Shown: one piece after another, positions 1 to 11,912 of the stretch
Numbering within the stretch: the stretch's first letter is position 1
Layout: the number at the start of each line of letters is the position of its first letter
Source of the DNA: Cryptomeria japonica
Lineage: Eukaryota; Streptophyta; Pinopsida; Cupressales; Cupressaceae
DNA length: 64,000 nucleotides
Assembly (NCBI RefSeq): GCF_030272615.1
Contig: NC_081415.1
Span: forward strand, 599,366,144-599,430,143
Reading direction: 5' to 3'
The notes under the pieces: model-generated
Seen by the model: only the letters and a program-made list of their open reading frames with translations
Database searches by the model: none
Told to the model about the DNA's origin: nothing
Position numbers and translations under genes: made by a program

Positions 1-648
1 TGTCTAGATAGACAAGAGCATAATCTCCTACTTTCACACTTTCCTACTGTCAGACAGATTATCTTTAAACAAAGCAGATAACAGGAAATGAAAAAAAAAG
101 AAATGCAGACTACAGTTAGCGCCTAAAAATTTCAGACAGATTAACAGAGCAGACAGTAGCACTAAACAAATAGAAAAGTGTCAAAGATCCGGATTTCTGA
201 TTGTCTAGATAGACAAGAGCATACTCTCCTATTTTCACACTTTCCTGTGGTCAGAGCATACAGTCGCGCTAAACAGAATAGAAAAGTGAAAGGTCTAGAT
301 TTCTGATTGTCTATATAGACAAGAACATACTCTCCTACTTTCACACAGATTATAATTAAACAGAGCAGATAACAGAGTAAATAACAGATCGGATAACAGG
401 AATTCAAATTCCCACAAAAATGCTCGCGCTAATCATAGAGCTATCGTGCTAAAACTGAAACAAAAAGAGAAAAAGAACATAAATGAAAACGCAATAGAAA
501 CAGAAAAGAAGTTGTTGCGTCGAAATACAGAGCCGCTATTCTGGAACCTACAAAAAAGATTTTTTTTTTCTGCAGTCACGCTATTCTAGAACCTGCGTCT
601 CACAACTCACAAAAACCTTAAAAAAAAAATTAGTTCTTAGGGATGTGG
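1..648 (-). other. Untranslated leader of truncated LTR retrotransposon D
   Basis: This is the internal sequence just downstream (minus strand) of the primer-binding site of element D; the rest of D lies left of the window. No supported coding frame is seen. It contains diverged repeats marked by a 14-bp inverted motif, TGTCTAGATAGACA at 1-14 and 202-215 and TGTCTATATAGACA at 308-321, each followed by a similar stretch (ACAAGAGCATACTCTCC type). Blocks such as CAGATAACAG also recur. Confidence 0.6.
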
Positions 649-666
649 GTCCCACCGGGCGTGCCA
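649..666 (-). other. Primer-binding site of element D
   Basis: On the minus strand this reads TGGCACGCCCGGTGGGAC, starting three T residues after the end of the adjacent LTR. The same 18-nt site, with one or two changes, follows the 5' LTRs of A (23104-23121) and B (11895-11912). It begins with TGG, the complement of a tRNA CCA end. I do not assign the tRNA with certainty; Tat-lineage elements often use tRNA-Arg. Confidence 0.75.
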
Positions 667-669
667 AAA

Positions 670-1774
670 TGAAGAGGGGAAAACAGATTTGAAAGTCAAA
701 TGATCAAAACATAACGAAATAAACATGCAGAATACTAAAATATCATTAAAAGACCATTCCACCTTTCTATTTTACCTTCTCCTTCGGATTGAGCTTGATG
801 AAGTGAAGGCGCCTCTTGATAATGCTCCACTTGATGTGCTCCTTTGATTGCTGGATGTGGATGGCTCTCCAATGTTGTGCACAAAGGGAATGGATTTGAA
901 AAATGATAAGGATGAGATGATCAAGTTGCCAAGATGATTTCCTGGGCTCAAAAGGGCTGGGCTCAAAAGGGCAGCATAAGCTTACTGGATTTCAAGATGT
1001 TTTGAATCAAGGGATGGAGCCCTATTTTATAGGAAGAGGAGAGGAAAACAAATGGCTAGGATGAATTCGAGATGAAGGGCTAAGATTTACTTGTGAGCTC
1101 ACACAAGGTCCAAGAGAGGGTGTGGAGACCAAGAAATATGCCTTAAAGGCATTTCGTATCTCCACACTCCACAAGATGCATTGGAGGAATTAAAAATTCT
1201 CCAAAAAAGGATATCATGGGGATTGGAGGAATAAAAAGAAATTAAAAATTCCTTAGGAGAGGGGATGCTTAGAGGAATGTGTGATTTCAAAAATCTTACA
1301 TTCACCTAGGAAAAAAGCATTTAAAGCTAGTGGCTGGATGAAAAGGACAAAGAGTTGACTTTGTAGCTAATCATGATGATTAACCATTAACAACTCATTA
1401 GGAGGGGGATTAGAGGAAATGTTAGGTGGGATTAATATTTGTAGGAGAATTTGACTAGGAGAGAGAATGAGTGAAGGGAATAAAAAATTAGAAGAATAAT
1501 GTTAAGTGAGTTTAGGGAGTTTCTAGAAGAATGAATTAAGAAGATGATTTGTAGGAATCATGTAGGTTAACTAATTAATTTAGCTAAGAGGAAGATTTGT
1601 GAGGATTTGATTTTTTTAGAAGAATAAAGAAAGGGATTGATTTATTAAATAAATCAATCATATGCTATAGTGACAATATTAATTATATTTAATTAAGATT
1701 GAGAGGAATTTGAATTAACATAATTAATTAATTATGCAAGGAATAATTAAAATAATTATTTTTAAGTGTCTACA
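670..1774 (-). repeat. 5' LTR of element D (Tat-like)
   Basis: On the minus strand the LTR starts TGTAGACACTTAAA at 1774 and ends CCCCTCTTCA at 670, directly before the TTT spacer and primer-binding site. The start matches the TGTAGACACCTAAA start of the A and B LTRs and the TGTAGACACTTAAA start of solo LTR E, so all four belong to related families. Length is 1105 bp. U3 is AT-rich with many AATTAATT stretches. The partner LTR and left target duplication are outside the window; the right target duplication would be CTATT at 1775-1779. Confidence 0.8.
1022..1032 (-). promoter_or_regulatory. TATA box in LTR of D
   Basis: The minus strand reads CTATAAAATAG about 740 bp into the LTR. It is the only strong TATA-like motif in a position suited to an LTR promoter and supports the minus orientation. 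No transcription start can be shown from sequence. Confidence 0.5.
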
Positions 1775-4700
1775 CTATTAAATATATAGTTTTATTGCCC
1801 GCTTGTTACACAAGTAAATAGATGAAAGTTCATTAACGAAAAAAATGGGTAAATTTGTAACGTTACCCTGTTCCATCAAGTTGCTAACAAGACAATAATA
1901 CACATGACCTTGCTTGTCTAAAAAAATCTAATGGAGTACATGTAATATGGAAGTTAAGATTCTTTAATTAAGATACCGGAAATCAAAATGCTTCAAACAG
2001 TGCTACCAAGATTCTTAATCCAGGTTTGTTATGCTTTTAATTTTTTTTTTTTAAATATCACTATTTAAGATCAATTTATTTTGTCCATTCATGGTACCTC
2101 TACTTTCTCATGGTCTAGTTTATAACTATAAAATTTAAGAGTCAATATGCAAGTTCATGGTCATTTTTAAGGGAATAGTTAGAATAGAAAGAGAGAAAAA
2201 AAATTCACCATCTTTCCTTTCATTATTCATACGATGTAGGTATTTTTTTGTCCAGTGAATAGATCTAGAACTGCAAATTGAGTTAAAATTAAACATACAT
2301 TATTAATTATATATTAAAATATAACATGCTTAATTTTCTCGATTCAATTCATAGACACAGAAGCACAAAATAATCCCGACCATTAAACGTGAAGATTTGG
2401 ATTTCATTTCTAAATATAAAGAGATGGGTTTGAAAAGGGAAAAACAAAAAAATGAAATAATCAAGCGTAGTAATGAAAAATATTTGGAGATTGGCAGGGA
2501 GACACCATGCTATCAACCATTGGCAACACTGTCCCACCTCCCTCTGCAGCTGACACCTTTCCATGTAGTGAATACCCCTTGAATTTGTCCCTTCAAACCC
2601 CTTGTTTAGCACCTTGGCTCCTCTAGCGACTCCATTTCTTTCTTTGTTGGAGTGTTGTACATTTTCGCGTAGACTGCATTCGTAATCACCCTCCACACTC
2701 CTTTCTCCTGCTAGACACTAAAATGCAATGTGAGATCTCATTTCCCAATCTTGAAAGTGGTGTTCGAACTACTCCTTTGTTACCCGAAACATCTACAACA
2801 ACCACAAATCCAAAGAAATCCTTAGATTCAATGTGCTTTTCATAAACTTTGAAAAACCCAAAATAAAATGAGAAGCATAAATTTTCAGTAACATTGTCCA
2901 TAGCAATTTTGTAAAAATTTTGAATGCTCCTAAAAGATAAATGTTCCATATTCAACCATGTTTCAAATACAAAATCTTCAAATATTGGATGCATGCTCTT
3001 GTAGAAGGAAATCTTGACACTAAGTTTATATGAACCTATAGAGAATCTTGTTTAAAAAGATGCTCGACAATTTCGCCTAACCCTAGATTACAACAAAAAG
3101 TTAAAGATGGCAAGCATGAAAACAAATTTTTTTTGAAGTTAACAATAAAAGCCCTAAATTTGTAAATGAATGGAAAAATTAAAAAATAGCTAAGCATAGA
3201 TTAGCTGATATTAGAGTGCATCAACAATATCAAAGTAGGTGCATTACAAACATGCAAGTGAGTAAAATTTGTAGTCCAAATATAGAGATCATAAAAGAAT
3301 GAAACATATTTTTTGTAGAAACCTTGCTAGTGGGCATTTCATAAGACAACAAAGTTCAGGCAAGTGGATCAGATTATACCCACTTTGTCATGGAGTATGA
3401 TATTTTGTTTGCAACTAATGGTGTAAATCTCTTTCTATGAATATGGAGCAAAACCTTAATGTTGATTGTTTGCACTTTGCTTGTCAAATCTTATATGGGC
3501 ATATCTAGTAACGAATGATAAAAATCCAACAAAGTCTTGCATTGCCTTGAGTGATACAATAAAATATAGTGTTGCACATTTTGGCATTAGGGATGGCTTA
3601 GAAAACAAAGACAAAAATTCAAAAGTTGGAAAAAAGCTTGAAAGGAAAAAAAGATAAAATCACTTCAATATGGAATATTGCAATTTGTTGCAAAATGCGG
3701 ATCATCTCGTGGGTACCCCTTGCTATTTCTGGTGTTGGTGGTGTAAAGGATTTGGGGATAGCAGCATCGCATCTTCATCCATTTCTGCCTCCATCACCAT
3801 CACGCTCCCATGCAAAACTCAGGGAGGGTTTGGGCCGTACAATTTAGCTTTCCCTGAACCATCTTCCCCAGGTTTCAAAAATATACCCTCATTTTTATAA
3901 GAAGATTTTCACTACGATTGGCCATGCTTTAATTATTTACGTTACTTCATGTCAATCGCTCATAGTGCATGTCCTCTTCCACTGCCTACCCGAGGATTCT
4001 GATAGATTTAAATACCACTACAGGCTACTTCTGTCAGGTGAGACTTTTGACTGGAGAATAAACGTCAATTTTTTTTTTAAATGGTTTTTATTTACGAACA
4101 ATATTGATACCATTGTAGATCGCCTATCAGTGAAATAATGCTACAAAATGCAAGGAAAATATCAATAAAGACACACATTAAAAAATCCATTTTTTTTCTT
4201 CACTCAGTGTTAGTAACCAATAAATTTTCAAAGGTTGAGAGCTAAATTTAATAGAAAAATGTCAAAAGGATCTAGTCCATGTTCTAGTTATTGGAGTTGC
4301 ACACATTGATTTATAATTCTACCCATAGACTAAATTTTCTTATTCATTAATTTTTCAATTGATTGTTTGTCGTGAGGATGAATATGTTTATTTGTATGGA
4401 TATACCCATTTAAAGAAAGTCTTGACTTTTTATCAAAGAGTTTTTTGGGTAAGATTTTATTGATTTATTTCAATATTTTAAAATTTTCTATTGAAATTCT
4501 AGATCCACATCAATTATGGTCATTGCCAAATTTATTCATTTAAGTAATCTATTACTCACTTTTTATTGGATATCATTATATTGGTTTGTTTTAGTATTTT
4601 CTAACGTAGAAAATAAAAAAATTGGCTCAAATTTGTTTATTTGCAAAAAATTATGTTTTTTTTTCAAGTGATCCAAACAAAATAGAATTCTTTCAAAATA

Positions 4701-5205
4701 AATAAAATACAACAAAAAAATGATTTGGTTTTTGTACACATTCCTAGACAAATTTTTTTATTGAAATCATGACTTGAGTGACTTGTCTCAACATTCTACA
4801 CAAATTTGGTGTGTTGTCAACAATGCCAATGAAAATAAATGAGTAGAGTTCATAGAAAAAATATTACAAAACCCTACCAAACATTTATTTTTTTAAATGA
4901 GATGAACTGAAACCAATCTCTCTATAGTTGGTACTTCTATCTATTCATAGTTAACAACAAATAATATATCTAAAAATACTAGAGTTTTAGTGTTATTAGA
5001 TTCTTGAGTTGGAGGCAAGATTTTTGTAGTCTTTTAAATTGAATTATTGATTGTTGTTTTTAGTCATGAGGAAAGAATGTTTTAACTTCTTGAAAGTTTC
5101 TTTTAAATATGAGAAAAAGTTTCAATGAAGGTTATTATAAAATATAGCTATCATATAAAATAATACTAGATTTTATTTGTGCATATCTAATGTCTACATT
5201 TCATT
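1775..5205. other. AT-rich intergenic DNA, no gene recognised
   Basis: This stretch is AT-rich with many short homopolymer runs. Short open frames occur (for example minus 2349-2696 and 2686-2994, plus 3466-3657 and 3670-3900), but none shows a recognisable domain, plausible codon conservation or gene-like surroundings. I see no LTR ends, poly(A) tails or terminal repeats. Confidence 0.5.
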
Positions 5206-5375
5206 GACGTAAGAAATGTTATTCAAGGAGACAAACTTATTTTAAAGTCAACAATGCAATTTATCATGATGTATATAATAGTGCTCATGTCGCTCAATTC
5301 ATTTATAAAATATATCTATCATCTAAGATAATATTAGATTTTATTTGTGCATATCTAATGTCTAGATCATGGACG
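5150..5375. repeat. Tandem repeat, units left of solo LTR S
   Basis: A sequence of about 165 bp containing GACGTAAGAAATGT, ACAAACTTATTTTAA and TGATGTATATAATAGTG starts near 5207. The next unit starts near 5368 and is interrupted at GGACG (5371-5375) by solo LTR S; it resumes at 8532. The words ATTTTATTTGTGCATATC and TAATGTCTA are also repeated at about 5173 and 5339. Confidence 0.7.
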
Positions 5376-8300
5376 TGTAGTGCCCCTCCCTCTTTTGGCT
5401 TGTCAGACCTTGTGATTTGTGTTCTGCGGTTTGACCCTGATTTTGGTATTGGTCGATTTTGGTTTTGGTGTGTGAGTCTTCTTTATGTTTCCTGGATTTC
5501 TATATGACTATGATGTTACATGTTATGTGTTGGGTCAAAATAGTGATGTTGTGTGATGTATCTTCATTTGGTATGTGTGTTAGATGATTGCAGATGTAAA
5601 GCTTCCTTGATCTTGTGTTTCTTATTATCTCCAATGTGTTTATGTGGTTGTGATCATTATTTGAATGACATTGTCTTCGATGGAAACATATGATGTAGTT
5701 TATGAATCTATGATTATTAGATGTATTCATACATAATATTTCATTAGTTTATTTACGAGTTTCTTTATATTTATTGATGTCTACTGACTTGATGTACACT
5801 GCTTCCATGTTTGATGTGCTTGGGTGAGGGGGAAAAGCACCACATTGCTCTCTACGGGCAAGCTATGTCACTTCCATTCCATACTCACGGTATGATATTT
5901 TATGGTTCATATATATATGTATGCTCAACAGTTTGTTTATGCAGCTGCAGGCACCGAGCATCGACTCCACCTGAATTTTTAGGTCTGAGTGTGCTCTCCA
6001 ACCCAATGGTAAAGTAGACAAATACATATCAGTCAGAGCCCTTTCAAGCTCCCTAGTTCTTTGTTTGTCAGGTCTTGTCAGTCGTCACTCTCTGCTAGTT
6101 TACTTTGTTTTGAGTTGTCGTAATTTGTTTTCCTTCTTATAGTATCTTAATTCTTGTAGAGTGATTTATATTTTGTCTCTCTTCGTATTTGGAATGTGGT
6201 TGTTTAATTAATTAATAAATTGTGATTGTGGAACTTAAGGATTTAAATTATTTAAAATTAATTTAATTGATTCGAAAAGAGTATTTACTAAGGGAATTAA
6301 TAATAACATATTTTTGTGTGTCTGATGTTTAATTAATTAATTAATAATTATTATAATTGCCTAAGTGAGAAGGATTAATTAAATAGAGGATTACAAATAA
6401 TCAACTAAGTGTTAATCTAAACAAAACAAAAAATACATTTATCACTCAAATTGTTTGAAAAATAATAATAATAAATAAAATTATTATTTCTTTTATTTAA
6501 TATCTTGCATGCGAGTGGGAGTTACAAATTAATAAATAAAATAATTAATGTTTTAATTAATGGAGGAATCTGCATGTCAAGTTTGAAAGTTATTTTTAAT
6601 TGGGCTTTCTTGCTTTTTGAAAAAAGAGCTTTATCGTTGAAAAACTTCCTGCAAAAATTTATTCTTGGGTTTTGGGGATTTTCATAAAATTTCTTTGGGG
6701 GTTTGTTCTAAATTTATGTGGAGGATTTTTGAAGCTCCTATGGATTTTGGTATCGTGTCGTGGATCTCTTGAGAATTTTCAATCTTTTTTCTCTAGCGAA
6801 TAAGGTAAGCTTTTGGTCTTTTTCTTTTGTGCATGTTAAAATTTCATTTTAATCTATAAAAATCTATTTGATTATTTCTCTTTTTATTGAATGGAGAAAA
6901 TGTATGGATATGTTTGATCATGGGAAAAGTTTTGGGTTTTACAGTTTTTTTTGTAATTTTATTCTAGATTAGAAAAAATTGGTATTCGAGAAAAAGGGTT
7001 TTAATATTGTTAAATTTGAATTTGAAATTGATTATAAGCAAGATATTATATTGCATTCTTTGCTTTTATATTATAATTTCTCTTGTTCTAGACCATGGTA
7101 ATAGTCAACATTTTCCATTGTATTTGAATATTCAATTATATTATTTGAATTGTGTTTGACCCTTTTAGGCTTGGTCTATGTTAGATTCCTTAAGCACAAG
7201 TTTACTTCTCGTCCTTGTATGTAGAAGATTGGCATCTTGCTAGGCTACCCTGATAGCTGAATCTTCATTGTTGGCTTTGATGTATTGTTTACTTTTGGTT
7301 TTGAGATCCTTTCTAGCATGCGAATTTAAGTTGTGCTATAGTTGGATATTCGTTATTTTGTGTTTTGTTATCATGACCTTGAGTTTACTTTGAATCCTAG
7401 GTGCAAGTAGGGAGAGTGGCTTCTATTGGGGGTCGGGACCCAAAGTGGTCGCCAGGGTAACCCAATAGAAGTTTGGTAAACAAGTGATAACCTAATTAAT
7501 AAAATTGGGTGGGTAGTTAGATCATACTAAGCAAGATAAGTTCTTTGATACTTCCTTGCCCGCAAACGCTCGTATAGGTTTGGGGTAAGTGGAGAAGGGT
7601 CTGGAATGGCTTCCATCGATCTTGTCTCCTTGAGAGGTTGGTGTGGTCCACTAGTGTATGTATGGGGGTCTGGGGCCGGGAGAGGTCGCCGAGGTAACCC
7701 GTAATGGGGGTCGGGACCTAGTGAAGACCTACCAGGGTAACCCATGACATCCTAGTGATGACACTCTTCCCTTTGCAACCTAGTGGTAACCCGTATCTCT
7801 TCCTTCCGTGTAATGTTGAGTTTTTGAAAGTGGATGTTTTCTCTTGCTTGATGCCTTTGTGGTTGTGCTCGAGCCTCCAGTGTATTGTTGTTATTCAAGT
7901 GCGTCTATGGTATTCTCTTGTGAGCCTCTTGCTTGTTAAGTTTTGTTGATTCCTTGATAGTATGGATATGTTGTTTCTCCAATGAGTCATGTTGATACTC
8001 TTGTTTATCCTGCTTCCACCTAGTGGGTCTGACTGGTACCTCCTAGCATGGGGGGTGGACCTATTTTGGTGCCACATGGTTGGGTGGAGTGCTTTTCACA
8101 CCCATTGGATTTGGCCCTTTCCGCTTCATGTTCGAGTTGGATCGGAGAAGATTTGAAGACTATCATTGATGTACTGGATTTATGTATACTTCCCTGCATG
8201 GGACTTTTGGAGATTTGTATAATGTGGATCTATCATTTTTATATGTAACTCTTATGTAAATTCTCGAGCATTGTAACAAGAATATTGTATTCATGTATTA

Positions 8301-8531
8301 TTTTGTTATGTAATTCATTGCAGCTCCTTGTAATTAATTGAGATGATGTATAACCTTGTGTAACATCGTTATGGGGCCTTGAGGACATTTGTTGAATGAT
8401 TCATTTTATATTTTGTTTAACTGTATTTTAGCATTTGTATATGTTATATTGATTGATTCAAAAAAATAATTTATTCACATTTTCATGTTCTTGGTTGTTA
8501 TGTCCTCTCGACCTCATGGTGGGGTGTGGCA
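5376..8531 (-). mobile_element. Solo LTR S, 3.2 kb, with 5-bp target duplication
   Basis: The segment begins TGTAGTGCCCC and ends GTGTGGCA on the plus strand and is flanked by GGACG at 5371-5375 and 8532-8536. Removing it and one GGACG rejoins an intact tandem-repeat unit, which proves an insertion. The two ends do not repeat each other, so it is a solo LTR rather than a complete element. Read on the minus strand it starts TGCCACACCCCACC and ends GCACTACA, resembling the start and end of the LTRs of C (TGTCACAACCC...TTATTACA). Minus orientation is therefore favoured but not proven. No coding sequence is supported. Confidence 0.8.
7406..7470. repeat. Inverted repeat inside solo LTR S
   Basis: CTTCTATTGGG and its exact reverse complement CCCAATAGAAG lie either side of a short spacer rich in GGGTCGGGACC and CCAGGGTAACCC. 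The spacer words GGGTCGGGACC and CCAGGGTAACCC recur near 7708 and 7730, so part of this GC-rich block is duplicated. Confidence 0.6.
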
Positions 8532-8882
8532 GGACGTAAGAAATGTCATTCAAGGAGACAAACTTATTTTAAAGCCAACAATGCAATTTATTATGATGTA
8601 TATAATAGTGCTCATGACACTCAATTCATTAATAGATTTAAAATTTAATCCAAAGAATTAAATATGATCAAAGCATTGCTAGCTAGACAATACATAAAGT
8701 GGGTAGGTATCTTGTAAATTACAGTGTCTAAGATTTTTTAAATATCATATATTTAATTGTATAGATTTGAATGACATAAAAAATGTCATTGAAGGAGACA
8801 ACACAATGTTCAAAGTCAACAATGTAATTTTATTATGATGTATATAATAATGTTTATGTCATTCCAGCCATTGATTGAGTTT
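8532..8882. repeat. Tandem repeat, continued right of solo LTR S
   Basis: The interrupted unit resumes at 8532 with GGACGTAAGAAATGTC. A further diverged unit starts near 8769 with ATGACATAAAAAATGTC and again contains GTCAACAATG and TGATGTATATAATA. With the copies left of the solo LTR this makes at least three units. Confidence 0.65.
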
Positions 8883-9726
8883 ACAAATGATCTAAAAAAT
8901 TAATACATTATCTATATAAATTCTATTAAAAAAATCAATAATAATTTGATTTTTACATAACTATTCTTAAAATGAATCAATAAAAAAAATTAAAAAATAA
9001 TATTAAATATTAAAATAATTATAAATTATAAAATTAATACTCAAAATTTTTAATTCTATACAAAGAAAAAACTAAAAAGACAATATTGTATTGAACAAGC
9101 ACGCCCAGTACCTACGTATTTTCTTTAATTCCCGTTTGTGAGCAAACTTCCAATGCCATGTCACTCAATAACACGTGGACTTGCATGCACTTTTGAAATT
9201 GATTGCAATTTTAGTTTCGCGGGAACTAATAACTGACGTGCATGTTTAGGTTTAAACTTTCTAGTGTCAAAGATAAAGCCAATTACCCTCTATGCATATA
9301 TGCACGTATTGACCTATACACACATCTGACAGAGAAACGAAAATTTGAAGAAAGATGGGGCCAATCAAAAGTGGAATGTGAGCTCCGCAATTACATGCGG
9401 CAAATATCCTCGCTTTGTGGAATGTTAAACGTTTTTTTCATTATTTAGAGTTGATTTTGAAGTTGTTGAAAATGATTTTTTATATAACGAAAAAGAAGTT
9501 ATTAATGATAGGATAGTTATTATTGAAATATTTGATTTAGTTGTTTTGTTATAAGATGAATTATTTTTTTAATTTTATTTAAATATAAAATATATTAAAT
9601 TTTTATTTTTTTAAATTTTTTTTAAGCAAGTTCTGTTTAGGGGCAGTACCCATTATATTTCCAAGAGAAAAATTACAAAGGGTGAAGGAGATGCCACTCC
9701 TTATACAACATCCACAGGAGCTGGCT
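8883..9726. other. AT-rich intergenic DNA, no gene recognised
   Basis: Mostly A/T runs, with a less AT-rich stretch at about 9100-9440 that holds a short plus open frame (9242-9448) without a recognisable domain. No terminal repeats or RNA genes are seen. Confidence 0.45.
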
Positions 9727-10134
9727 TAAAGAGCACACACTAAGCTCTGACTTTCAAGCCAGTCAAAACATTTTAATTCCCGTTTCCGTTTTCCGTTTTG
9801 TCATCTCTGTCAGGGGTAGGATTCGTACTCTCCACTCTTCACTGCTCACTTCCCTACATTATCCGTATTGAATGCCTAGTGTGGGGCCCTCTCACCTGTA
9901 ATTCTCCTTCGCCATTACTCCCATTTGCATCACCGTGTAAATTTTGAATTTTTAAATTTGATTCTCCCGCTCAGTCAGATCTCTGTATGTAGGCTTCAGA
10001 TCCAATCATTTACATTATCCAAGCTACTCCCAGCCAATGCCAAATTGGAGCTTTGGAATAGGTATGAACATCCATCAAAGCTTAAAGGAAGGATAGTTGG
10101 AAATGCTTCGGTAAACATGTATCCAAAATATTGA
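9727..10134 (+). repeat. Dispersed segment; inverted copy at 54816-55209
   Basis: From AAAGAGCACACACTAAGCTC onward, this segment matches the reverse complement of 54816-55209 over about 400 bp with many substitutions and small gaps. Shared blocks include GTGGGGCCCTCTCA, AAATTTTGAATTT, GGAGCTTTGGAA and GGTAAACATG. Both copies end in a short frame with similar residues (ELWN, HPSK, KGR, VNM). It could be an old gene fragment (promoter and first exon) or an unclassified repeat; no function is assigned. Confidence 0.6.
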
Positions 10135-11104
10135 AGCAGAGGCATAAAACTTGAACGAAGCCTCTTGTCCAAAGCTCAATAGGAAACATAGCGACAAATA
10201 CGCATGCATGAAGGCACCCATATTCAATGGTGTATCCAGTAATATTTTCAATGTCATTTGGAAGTCTCGTTGTGAACCTTGGCTCTCCTAGATTAGATTT
10301 GTTTCTATTATCAGAATTTTTCGTCCCCTATCAGGTTTTCATGGAAGTCCATTTGAGCTGATCAGCCATCACTAAGTGCGATTCTACACTAATTTTTCTT
10401 TTGTTTCCCCTTAAATAAGCAGCATGAGAAAGGAAATAGGGCCAACAAATAGTGGCAACTTCATATTTATTAGGCCTCTAGAGGTATTCTGCATGACAAG
10501 ATGGATTGTGGAGGGCATCTGAACCATAAAGGGTAGATGATTTCATAAAGGATGAAGTTAACTAAATAGGATGAAATTTGTATGTTAGGCAAAAATTTGT
10601 AGGGTCAGGCTGATATAGTTTTGAACAAAGGACATCAAAGAAATTTGAATTTGGCTAAACAAATTTATGGAAGTTTTCTCTTTTTTTTTAATGCTATGCA
10701 TTTTTTTTTGGTATTCGTTGAAGGGTGTGAGCAGAGATCTTTGTCTTCAAAGCCAAGGTAAGAAAAACAAGGATTAAATTAAGGTTGAACTTTTCTGGCA
10801 TTGCTACGCCCTTCAAGATGGTTGCTTCTATTTTTTTTCTATTTTCACTTGTTAGACATGTACCTCATCTAATTTGTTTTTTTATTTTATTTTTGTACCC
10901 AAATATTTTCCGTTAAAGGATCAAACCACTATTTCTATTGTCATGAAGAAAATTAGGTGCAACATGAATATGATGTTGGGTTGTGCAAAAGTGTAAGCTA
11001 TGATTTTACCTGGACAGATTGTAAGTAGGCCATGTTGATTCCAAATCTATTGCAAAATTGCTTAACTATATTTATATATCAGTAGTCCATGTTGATTTCA
11101 AATG
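10135..11104. other. Non-coding flank left of element B
   Basis: No gene is recognised. A phrase like CCATGTTGATTTCAAAT occurs twice (about 11031 and 11087), just before the CCCAC target site of B. Short open frames here have no recognisable features. Confidence 0.45.
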
Positions 11105-11109
11105 CCCAC

Positions 11110-11891
11110 TGTAGACACCTAAAATTGTCCAGTCTAATTAAATAAATATCTTTATTTATTTATTTAATTATTTTAGCCTAATTCTTCTATTAATTAAATA
11201 AATCTTTATTTATTTAATTAATTCATTTATCCTCTTCTATCCTTATTTCTCATTTAAATAAATATATTTATTTATTTAAATTATCCTTTTCTTAAATTAA
11301 ATAAATATCTTATTTATTTAATTAATCCCACTTCTTCTATTAATTAAATAAATCTTTATTTATTTAATTAATTCATTAACCTTTTCTACCTATGACACAT
11401 GTCATTCATCTCTTAATTCATACACTACCTACCCTCTTATTATTTTATTATTTCCTCTACCTACCCTCTAATCATAGCCGACCTCTTTTTACACCTCTCA
11501 ATCTTATCCCTCCATTTCATATAGGGTCTTCTATATAAGGAGATGCTTCCTTCATTTTCAACCCTAACTACTTGATCAATTGACGACACTACGCTTTCGA
11601 TCTTCCATATGCGATCTTACTTGCAACCACATTTACGTTCTTTGTTGAGCTCTTGTGCACATAAAATCTGAGAGCAAATATATCAAGCAAGATCAATGGA
11701 GATAGGAAGAATGGAGATCCAAACCCTATTGGACATGTGATGGTATAATCTTTGTGATTTCATTTGATTTGCATTGTCTTAGGTGATCTTTATATGTTAT
11801 GGTGGATCTTTGTTGTTGTTAGGCTAGGGTTTTGTGGTTGAATTCATTTAGCCTTTCAACATTATTGTTGTTTCCATTTTCACCATATACA
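11110..11891 (+). repeat. 5' LTR of element B
   Basis: 782 bp, TG...CA. U3 (11110-11400) holds a series of AT-rich palindromes built from TTAAATAAATA and TATTTATTTAA. A TATA box follows at 11532. The 3' LTR (37906-38419 plus 47027-47294) is exactly as long. The LTRs of A are the same family: their ends and most of their length align with these. Confidence 0.95.
11532..11539 (+). promoter_or_regulatory. TATA box of element B LTR
   Basis: TATATAAG, preceded by TCTTC and followed by GAGATGCTTCC; conserved in the 3' LTR near 38329. It lies about 420 bp into the LTR, where a U3 promoter is expected. The matching position in A reads TATTTAAG on its strand, a weaker TATA. Confidence 0.65.
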
Positions 11892-11894
11892 TTT

Positions 11895-11912
11895 TGGCAT
11901 GCCCGGTGGGAC
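11895..11912 (+). other. Primer-binding site of element B
   Basis: TGGCATGCCCGGTGGGAC begins 3 nt after the LTR end. It differs by one base from the site of D and two from that of A. It begins with the TGG expected opposite a tRNA CCA end. Confidence 0.8.

Noticed and set aside
7527-7745. Pro-rich minus frame in solo LTR S
   Set aside because: Arises from duplicated GC-rich LTR words; no domain and no conservation evidence.
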